DNA of 41,788 nucleotides, taken from the NCBI GenBank assembly GCA_010279815.1, contig QEOQ01000122.1:222743-264530 (forward strand), read 5' to 3'. Positions 32,832 to 41,788 of the stretch are shown here, in pieces. Below the pieces are notes generated by a model. It was given only the letters and a program-made list of their open reading frames with translations. It did not search any database and had not been told where the DNA came from. Each line of letters opens with the position of its first letter. Within the stretch, counting starts at the first letter, position 1. Position numbers and translations under genes: made by a program. The DNA is from Brachionus plicatilis. Taxonomy: Eukaryota > Rotifera > Eurotatoria > Ploima > Brachionidae.

Positions 32832-33385
32832 ATTCACACTTAATAATAATAATAATAAATAAATAGCTATAATGTGGCTGGCCACATGAAATGGAATTTT
32901 ATTATCCATTGTAATAGCTTTCTAAATTCAGTCTGTCTAGTTTATTTTTAAATTCGTTTTTGTCATTTGATAGGACTACTTCTTTTGGTAGATTGTTTCA
33001 AACGCTTGATACTCTGTTTGTGAAAAAATTGTGACGTGGATCACAGTTTTTGACTAGTTGTCTTTCTATCTGGAATTCGTGTGACCTTAATTGATATGTC
33101 GATAGGAATGACTGTTCATTTTTAAACAAAATTTTATTAAACCAGTTAATTTCATCAAATCCTCTTTAACTATTTTAAACATTTGTATTAAATCACCTCT
33201 AAGTCTTCTGATTTCAAGTGTTGTCAAATTTAATTATTGCAATCTTTTTTCATAAGATATTCTCCTGATTTCAGGCACAAGCATTATTGCTCGTCTTTGA
33301 AAAGCTTCGATGGCGTTTATGTCTTTCTTCAAGTAAGGTCTCCAAACTGTAACTCCATACTTAATTATCTTTTTCTAGACTTTTT
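32832..33385 (-). pseudogene. Decayed 3' end of an L2/CR1-like LINE
   Basis: Minus-strand translation gives KYGVTVWRPYLKKDINAIEA, FQRRAIMLVPEIRRISYEKR, stop, LTTLEIRRLRGDLIQMFKIV and, after a frame change, NCDPRHNFFTNRVSSV and NNLPKEVV. This is the classical LINE C-terminal domain, with several stops. The 3' end has a hairpin (ATGTGGC-CA-GCCACAT, near 32871-32886) followed by TAGCTATTTATT and a TTA repeat (32840-32866), the same plan as the GC-rich fragment at 20704. Old and dead. Confidence 0.8.
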
Positions 33386-33479
33386 CAGATATTTTATCTT
33401 TCTCTAGAATTTTTTTTGTTCAGATAATTATCTGTCGTAAGACATTGCTACGGAAAGATATTTTATCTATATGTAGCAT

Positions 33480-35465
33480 CTTCCAAAAAAAAATGTGCTC
33501 ATTATTTTTTGAAATTTCTCAAGCCTTTGATAAAAATTGGCACAATGAAATACTCTACAAAATGTCCCAATTTAAAAGTACCACGTTATATATTGGAGTG
33601 GGTAAGAGATTTTCTCAACATTTCAAATTTTTCCCTGGGAATCCTTCAAAAAACAATAAGCTTAGTCTTGAACTTTTTGGAAAGCAAATACTCTACAACG
33701 ACTCCCCAGTCTTCCTAGGAATTAAATTTTGACTTTGTTTCAACTCCCAGGTTGAATTCATTCGTTCTAAATGTCATGATCGCGTGAATTTAATTACAAT
33801 TTTGTCACACAGATCGTGGAAGTTAAGTAAAAAAACCTTAAATGGAATCTTTAATGCCTTATAGGTTCCATTAAAGACTATAGTTTTTTCATCCTATCCC
33901 GTATCTTCCAGACAAACATTCAAAAACTGCAAGTAATTCAAAATACATGCTTTAAGTCAATCTTTCACTTACCATATGACAGACCATCTATTCAACTTTC
34001 TGGCCTTCTCGAGGAACAAAAGGTAGATAGAATTGAATCAAGACTCAGAATTCTGCTTGAAAAGTACATAAAAAAGTTTAATATATAAAAACACACTCAT
34101 TATTTCACTCATACAGGACTATATTGATGTTTTTGTTGAAAGCTCAAGAAGTTCTGAACTTAACACCCTTCTTTGTAAAGTCTCAAATGAGCTTTTCCAA
34201 TGGACAACAGTTTTTCTGTAACATTTCTAATTTCTCTTTCGAATTCTAATTAATTTAATATAACTCTTTTATGGACACTTTTTTTAAATTTTAAATACCA
34301 ATGGCGAAAGGAGTTTTATTACTCAAAGCCATATATTTTAAATATTAAATATTAAAAAAAAAAGAAAAAAAAAAGTTTTTCTCAATAATAGGAAGTTTTT
34401 TGTAAAAGTAAATGACTATTCTTCAGCTCAGGGTGACATTCAGTCAGGGGTACTTCAAGGAACTGTAATTAGTCCTCTCCTTTTTACAATATTTATAAAT
34501 GACATTCCAAAATTGAACTCAAAAAATAAAAGCAACTCTCTTCTATTTCGCCGATGATCTTGATTCCTACTTTATATTTAAAAAGTATGGTAAAATTGTC
34601 ACATCAATAAATTTCTATTTGAAAAAAATTGAAGTTAAAAAATCTAACTTTAAAATTTTTTTCGAAAAAACATACCGTATGAAAAAAAGCCTTTATTTCT
34701 AGGCATCACTTTCGATGAAAACCTTAGCTTCGACTCGCATGTAGAGTTAATTAGATCAAGATGTATTGATCGTATTAAGGTCTTAAAAATTCTGACACAA
34801 AAGTTTGGAAACTTAACCACAATACTTTAGTTAATATATAAAAGTCATTAATTGGCTCTATTATTGATCATAGTTTCTTCATTCCTATTCTAAAAGACCA
34901 ACTTGTCTCAAAGACCAAACTCTATAGGCTTCAAGTTCTCCAAGATATTTAAATTAAGCTGTACAGTTATAATTTTCCTCAAGATACTCCATCGGATCTC
35001 CTGATAAATTTCCTAGTTGACATTAAGCTAGATAGCATTGAAGTTCGTTTAAATAAACTATTTATAAAATATCTTAAAAATAGTGTTTCTTTCAAAAATA
35101 CACTATTGAATTAATCAAAGACTATGTCAGTGCTTTTGTTAATAGCTCAAGATCTTGTAAGAAAAAAAACACCGCTACGTAATATATGGAATGAATTCAG
35201 TGAATAGTTAAATGATTAAGGATTATCTCTCTGATTTTCAATCTTTTTGCTTTATTTTTTTTTATTACACTAAAATTAAACAAAAAAAAAACTTGTTATC
35301 GTTTTTCCAGTAATTTACTAATTTATTCTTTTTTGTACTTTATTTTTCAAAAATTTTTCATGTTTACTTTATTCAATTAAAAATTCTATTTTTTTACTTA
35401 TCTAATGGCAGAAGGAGTTTTATCACTCAGATCCATTTCAGATATTAGGTTTCGGCACAAGACAC
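33480..35465 (+). pseudogene. Decayed LINE (host copy) split by a nested LINE
   Basis: First part 33480-33618: CSLFFEISQAFDKNWHNEIL (reverse-transcriptase block with AFD), then after a shift VPRYILEWVRDFLN. Second part from 34386: NRKFFVKVNDYSSAQGD, GVLQGTVISPLLFTIFINDI, then FADDLD after another shift, followed by the decayed C-terminal domain. The two parts join exactly at RDFLN|NRKFF. The 3' end near 35403 reads AATGGCAGAAGGAGTTTTAT with CACTC, a small hairpin. Many stops and shifts; no longer active. Confidence 0.8.
33619..34376 (+). mobile_element. 5'-truncated LINE nested in the related LINE
   Basis: About 758 bp bounded by TTTTCTCAA at 33610-33618 and again at 34377-34385, a 9-bp target duplication that falls inside the host LINE's RDFLN codons. 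It encodes remnants of the reverse-transcriptase C-terminal part (PVFLGIKF; in other frames VEFIRSKCHDRVNLI and ILSHRSWKLSKKTLNGI). It ends with AATGGCGAAAGGAGTTTTAT and TACTC, then an A-rich tail (34344-34374). The near-identical 3' end shows it is the same family as its host. Confidence 0.75.
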
Positions 35466-38400
35466 GTTAAATACCACTTCCTTTTATGTAATGGCTAACT
35501 AATTATAGCTCCTTATTTTGATCAAAATTAACTTGCAAAATGTATTTATTTATTTTTGTTTTTTTTTACAATTTTTTAGATTTTTCTAACATTCTTCTTT
35601 ATCCTTATTTATGTTTTCCTTGATTTCTATTTGAAGACTCTTTAAAACTCAAAACAGATTTACAAATAAATGATAAATTTCATCTTGCCGCAACAATAAC
35701 TATCTGGAACGGCAAAAATTCATATCGCCATGATCATGCCCACATGTGGAACGGTAAAATGTCAATTTCATCTGATCGCTGCGGCCGGGAATTTATTTGA
35801 TAAAAAAATTCAACAAAAATAAATTGAAATAAAAAAACTAATCGAAATTAAGTGACCGAAATTATGAATTTGAATAACTTTAATATTAGTTCCTGAGGAT
35901 TAATTTAGTTTTTTTTTTTAATTGTATTAATTGACGAATTTAATGCAAGCTTTTCAGGTGCAAAGGCTGCTGATTAAATATTAAAGCTAAACAATTAAAA
36001 AATAAAAAAATTTTTTAACTCACTCTACATGAGTAGATCGACAATTTGAATAAATAAAATTTTAATTGCTCAGTTTAACTAGTATTTTAAGAGGATTAGA
36101 AAATAAAAAATAACTAATCTTGAAAAAAACATTTCAAACGTTTTTATCTATTCATTTAGGTTCGATTGTGTGAACCATTAAAAAGCTTGAGAAAATAAAT
36201 TTTGAATAATTAACTTTTAAACTTTTTAAGAATTTTTTTTACTCGCTTTTGATATTATTCAAATCTAAAGAGTAAATTTAAATCAAATTTTTCATACAAA
36301 TAGTAACAAAATTTAATTTAAATTTAATATGAAAAGAGCTGACTTTTCTCCAATCGACTCAAAACGCTTATTTTATTCTTTTAATTTTTTAATTCAAGTA
36401 GCTTATTTTACAAACAGAATTTACCAATAGATAGCGAAAAGAAATTCGAAATGAAATTGAACTTTATATCTAAGGCTAATTGAGAAATCTCTAGAAGATT
36501 TCCTACATAAGTAGATTGAGTAGATTATGTTTGACACAAAAAATTCGGACGACTTCTAAAAAAATATATTAGAAATTTAATCCGTAAAATTGAAAATATT
36601 TTTATTAGAAATAAATAAATTATTTTGCAACTTGATATTTATTTATTTTAATCTGGATATTTTTCGGCAATAAAATCATTTTATTGATAATTTCATGTTT
36701 TAAAAAAATATATAAATAATGTTACAGTGAATTTGATGCTATTATTTTACGTAATTTTATTTTACGTAAAATTAAATAAGAAATGGTAAGGAATCTTGAT
36801 TTTTTTTAATTTTTCATAATAAAATTAATTAAATATTTTTGACAAGAAGCCAATCTTATATTTTTCTAACCGAAATCCTCATTTTTTTTTAGGCCGTAAG
36901 CATTTTAGGACGCGATTTTACTAAAATTGATGTATTTTAATGTAATCTTATGTAATTTTTGGAAAAATTACTTATCCCTACCGACTAATATTCACGTAAG
37001 TTTACTTAAGCTTCCTAAAAATAATATAAAATTACGTAATTTAGCACATTCTTCACCTTTTATAAAAGCACTATAAATTTTTCTTAGCTTTTGATTTTTA
37101 ATTAAAATAAATTATATCACCTTTTTAAGACATCTTAACACAAAATAAGTTACTATAAAAATAAATTCTGATAGAATAAAATCTTTTTATGATACCTGAA
37201 ACTTAATATGAAGGAGATAGATTTTAAAATATTTAAATTATGATTGAGATTTTTAAATTACCAAAAGTTAATATTCACAATTATGAATGTTAAAAATCAT
37301 CACAAAAGATATTTATCTCTTTTTTTTTCTTGTTTTTTTTTAATTTTCATCAAAAATAAATTAATTTTATTATGTGATTAAATTAAATTAGTCACAAAAG
37401 ATATATAATTTTCTATAGTATAAACATTAACCATAAATAAAAATGATGCAAATCTTCTGTTCTGTTTTACACTCTGAATTCATTAAATTCAATAAAATAA
37501 AAAATTTAAAATTAAAGATTAAAAAAAGATCAAAACAATAAAATTTACAGCAAATTGAAAAATGGTATTACTAAAATCTGATTCTGATTCACAAAAACAT
37601 CGTTACAATATTGTAAAATTCATTGAAAGATTTTTTTTTCCAAACGAAAAATAATTTTTATTAATTTATTTCTAATGAAAAAACAAAAATTTTCAATTAT
37701 TCTTTTAATTATTCAAATATTAATTTTATCATATAATAATATTTTACTGTTATATCATTCTTAAATAAAAAGTTATGGTACATCTATTATTTAATTTCCT
37801 ATTAACACTAAAAATAATTAAATTTAGAAAAAAAAAACTCTTTAGAATATAAAAATATAATCTAAGGCTAAAATTAATTATTAATTAATAAATTAATTTA
37901 AAATCAACTATTAATTAATTAATATAATATTTAATTTTTTTTTGATTTATATATACTTGCTAAATAATTAATATCTCTATTGGAATGGACATTAAATTTG
38001 TACAACCTCATTTTCTAGTTGAAAAGTTTCGATTAAATATGGGTCAAAGAATTTATAAACTGTTTTTTTTCCTCTCATGCACATTTCCTTGATCAATTAA
38101 AAATTTTAATCGCTATTTAACTAGAACACTGTTAAATAAAAAAAAAATATTTTAAGTTTTTTTTTTTTAATTTTAAGTTTTATAATTCAAAATAGCTTCG
38201 ACTTAAAAGAAATCTGTGAATTTTGATTAACAATGTAAGCAATTAAATGATATAGATTAAATTTCGATTAGCTAAATTTATTGCCTGAACTGCTCTGCCG
38301 CGCCGTACCAGCCCGATTGATGATGATGTCTTAGGTTCTATGTTTTTTATATTCATTCTAAAAATATCTAGACAGAATAAAATCTAAGAAATTAAAATTA

Positions 38401-39667
38401 AATATTTTTTCTAAATGAACAAGCTTTAATTTCAGCAAAAAAAAATTTTGGCACTAAATTTTTGAAAATATTTTTTATTAGCTCAGTCAGAATAAGTTAT
38501 TTTTAGAAGAGAAAATACATTTTTAAAATACAGGTAAATAAAAGCCATTTCAAAGGTTAATTTTTAAATGTTTATTAAAATTATTAGAAAATGTTTATTC
38601 TTAGCGTATAGCTGGAATTATTAATTAATAAAAAATTCATTTATTAATTGAAAAAATTACATACATAAATATAATATTGAGTATAATATTGATCATTTTG
38701 TATTCTCTAAATATCTTATTGACTTAAAATACTGAATAGTTTTTAATGTAATTTTCAAATGCTCACATTTTCCAAAAGACATAAAATAATTCTATCCATG
38801 AATTATTTTATTACCTATGAAGCTGTAAATAAATAAAATATATATTATTTTCGATAAGTGATAAACTATTGAAAATTGATTTTAAGCTTTAAGCCAATCA
38901 GGTTTGAATATTTTTAAATTTTCTAGCAGAAATTTATGAGCTAAATAATTCAAAGATGAAATACAAATTCGATATCTAAAAAACTTTCTCTTATCAACTT
39001 TATTTAACCAAAATAAGCATATAATTGTTTCCTTTTTCTGTTAATATTTGATTTTTATCACGAGCTTTCAAACATTATAAATAGACTGAAAGCGGAAACC
39101 AAATTCGATTGAAACCTGTTATGGATTGAAAGGTCGGCTTTTTTGTAGATAAATAGCAAAATTTGCAAAAAAGAATGAAATTTGAATAAAAAAAAGAGTT
39201 CAATTATCAAAACATTTATTTATCAAACTTGATAATTCAACTTCATATCAATAAAGGAAGAATCGAATAAAAAAGGCTTATTAAAATCCAAAAATAAAAA
39301 TATATATTCCCAAAAAGAATATTTTAAAGATATAATAAATATTATGCTGATTTATATTAATCTTGAAATATATTAATTAATTAATAGCTTTTTAACTATC
39401 TAAGATTTCTAATGATTAAATCATTAAATTAATTTTTTGTCTTTTTCTTTTGTAAAAAAAGTCGAAATTTTTTTTTCGATGATATTATTTTCAGATAATT
39501 TTAAAACCGTACATAGTTTTATTATTCATTATATTTTCAAATTTCAATTTTCTTAAAAAAAGTAACTTTTAATGGTAGTTTCTAAAATTTAATTCAAGTA
39601 AATTTGCTATAAATATAGCTATAACAAGAATAGATTCCTTGAGTTTCTTCCCTTTTACTAAATTGGG

Positions 39668-39905
39668 TAGGATAAAATTTTTGGCAAAGTAAAATTTTTG
39701 TTCAATTTTTAATTCTCTCAAAAATTTCAAATGCGCAATTACATTGCATTGTAATTTACACAGTCTTATAACTTTTATAACTTTCAAATTTCAATTTAAA
39801 AATTTGCAAATATGCAATGCAATATAATTGCGCATTTTAAATTTTTGAGCAAAAAGAGCAAATTGAAAATTGAACAAAAATTTTACTTACCAAATACCAA
39901 ATTTT
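39668..39905. repeat. Large palindrome (foldback element), arms about 90 bp
   Basis: The left arm (39668-39754; includes AAAGTAAAATTTTTGTTCAA and AATGCGCAATTACATTGCAT) is mirrored by 39813-39905 (ATGCAATGCAATATAATTGC ... TTGAACAAAAATTTTACTT), with scattered mismatches and a spacer of about 58 bp. The open frame 39569-39787 on the minus strand merely runs across it. Confidence 0.7.
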
Positions 39906-40928
39906 TGCGGTACCTGCATGCATTCTTAGGTCTAATTTACAACTTCTAGAGAAAAAATTTTAATTTTTTTTTAATTTAACTTAAATTAAAAGTAAATTAA
40001 AATAAAACTAATCTCTTGTGTTAGAACTGTTACTGATATAAAAAAAATTAACAAATAACACTCAATATAAATAATAATTATGTATCTATTTTTTTATAAG
40101 AATTTATTTTAAACTGACCCATTAAATCAACTAAAATTATAAAATTAAAAAAAAGCTTTTTTGAAAAAACAAAATGAACAGTAAAAAAAAGCTTTAAAAA
40201 TTTCTTAGATTAAATAATCTTTTATCATGGAATAGCAGGGCTTCATGAAACATCCTTGAAATGCTGATTTATACTTATTAAGCTAAAAAATTGCTGAGTC
40301 TTTCATTTGAAATAAAAATGTGGTATTCTTAAAATCTCGAAAGATTTCCAGACACAAATATCTTCTTTAAAAGACTATATTTTATTGTTAAAATTTGATA
40401 GATATAACTAAAAAGTTTTTTTTTTTTTCTAAAGAAGGACAGTCTACAAAAACAGTGTTTTTTATTTCATTATTTAAAAATTTTTCATTCTCATTTGAAA
40501 TAAGTTTCTAGTTGTTTACATTTAAAAATGATTTTTTTAGTAAAAAATATAAAAAATGAATTCTTAAAAACAAAATCATTGATTAAGTAGTTTTAACAAA
40601 ATAAAAAATAATTAAAATAACTAAAAATAAAACACTTTCTCAAAATAAACTCTTCTTATTTTTTAATTTGTTTTTTGTTGTAACTTTCGATTTTTTAAAC
40701 TGAAATGAATAGCGGCAAAATGATAGGATAAATATAAATATCGTTTTATCTTATTTTTATTATAAAAAACTCACTGGTCACTTTTCTCAAAAAATCACTA
40801 CCAAAAATGAATCTTTAAAAATACAAAATATACAAATTCTGTTTATTTTTTTTCATGTTGAAAGTTTTTTAAAATTATTTATAAATTTTTTAAATATTTG
40901 TAACTTCAAAAAATATAATCTCACTTAC

Positions 40929-40981
40929 CTTTTTTGTAAGCTATATCACGTACTAAACAAATTGATGTTATTTTTAATGGA
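40929..40981 (-). CDS. Possible 53-nt internal exon
   Basis: Minus strand: acceptor AATTTTGTTGTTAG, then 53 bases reading PLKITSICLVRDIAYKK in one frame, then a strong donor GTAAGTGA. The splice sites and clean frame look like a real internal exon, but no neighbouring exon could be matched. It may belong to a gene extending beyond the window's right end. Confidence 0.25.
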
Positions 40982-41788
40982 CTAACAACAAAATTTAAAA
41001 TAAAAGACTTGCCTTAATATGAACATATTTCATAATCAAATTTATTTTGAAAAACCCTAATAGTTTTCTAGCAATTTTTCGTCAAGTACAGCGAGAGCTA
41101 AATAATTTTAGTCACCCTAATCTTTTTTGAGATTTAATATTTTGACAATAGAGATAATGCAAAAGCGAATGCTGGAAAGTATTGAAATCTGAACATTAGA
41201 TTAATAATCTTTATTTATTTTTCTTTATTGTTATTGTTTGTTTGGGTTCGGTTCTTTTGTACAAAATTCACAAATCCAGTTGTTAACAAAAATAAAAAAT
41301 TATGAAATAGATACTAAAAATATCTAGTTTTTAGTTGTTGTGTTTTATTAAATCCTGAATTAATAAATTAAATAAATGTAAGTTTTAAATGAAACTCTTG
41401 CAAATAAGAATGATATTTTAGAAAAAATAAAAGATAATTTTTTTAAATATGATAAAATTACCTAATTTTAATAATTGAATTCTTTTGGGATTTCTTTGTC
41501 GTTTATCATTTAATTTAATTCATTGTAATATTTATAGCTTTCTTTCTTTTCTAATTAAAAATCTCATCTAAGCTTCTCTGAAATGTGGTATGGGAGATAA
41601 TCAAAAAGTTTATGAACAAAAAGACAAATTACTAAAATAAGACAAGCAGAGAATGAAACCAAAATTTCTTATTTAATTGTTTCTTCCATTGTGAAAAACC
41701 TAGACATCTAGGAAATTTCCATTCATTAATTGTTTTTATTTAAATTTTTGAGAATAAATTAGCTTAAATTTTGTCAAATGGCATGAAC

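Larger units (their letters stand above)
35466..41788. other. Long gene-free AT-rich stretch
   Basis: No gene with support in 6.3 kb. It contains GC-richer islands at 35685-35795 and 38285-38335, a large palindrome at 39668-39905 and a possible minus-strand micro-exon at 40929-40981. The rest is A/T-rich sequence with recurring TTACGTAA-type motifs. Confidence 0.6.

Noticed and set aside
39569..39787. 72-codon minus-strand frame
   Set aside because: Lies across one arm of a palindrome; the mirrored arm is not open, so it is not under coding selection.

Overview
This is a very AT-rich invertebrate (metazoan) genomic window. The evidence is spliced genes with GT-AG introns, animal-specific families (a Scribble LAP scaffold, a CAP plus fibronectin-II secreted protein, an EGF membrane protein), AATAAA poly(A) signals and many LINE and MITE relics. 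The base composition, compact genes and LINE families would fit a monogonont rotifer such as Brachionus. That is an inference from style and is not proven by any marker here.

Layout. (1) 206-1615, minus: four exons of a highly charged coiled-coil protein resembling the Bfr1/proton-pump-interactor coiled-coil type. (2) 4059-4979, plus: intronless FTSJ1/TRM7 tRNA 2'-O-methyltransferase with its K-D-K-E tetrad. (3) 5428-5958, plus: a basic unknown protein whose start codon is split or non-canonical. (4) 7735-10401, plus: a 5'-truncated Jockey-like LINE flanked by a target-site duplication, with one frameshift. (5) 10662-12565, minus: a WD-like propeller frame followed by an EGF/transmembrane frame, probably one gene with a frame break. 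(6) 14824-15711 (minus, unknown) and 15842-16921 (plus, secreted FN2-CAP-EGF protein) are divergent from a 130-bp gap. (7) 19463-32224, minus: a four-exon Scribble homologue (16 LRRs, four PDZ regions, second one degenerate) occupying 12.8 kb. Its introns carry nested transposons, a possible nested gene and a possible alternative terminal exon. (8) 32625-32786: a small four-cysteine ORF divergent from Scribble. (9) 32832-35465: decayed LINEs, including one LINE inserted inside a related LINE with a visible 9-bp duplication. (10) 35470-41788: essentially gene-free, with one large palindrome and one possible micro-exon.

The genes do not form a pathway; they are ordinary scattered eukaryotic loci. 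The most unusual content is the repeat fraction: at least six terminal-inverted-repeat or foldback elements, several with recognisable target duplications (9 bp, TA, TTAA-like). One carries a broken zinc-finger coding fragment, and one palindrome is interrupted by a GC-rich LINE 3' end. There is also a nested hairpin with a GCAA tetraloop. I found no rRNA, intact tRNA, CRISPR array or prokaryotic system.
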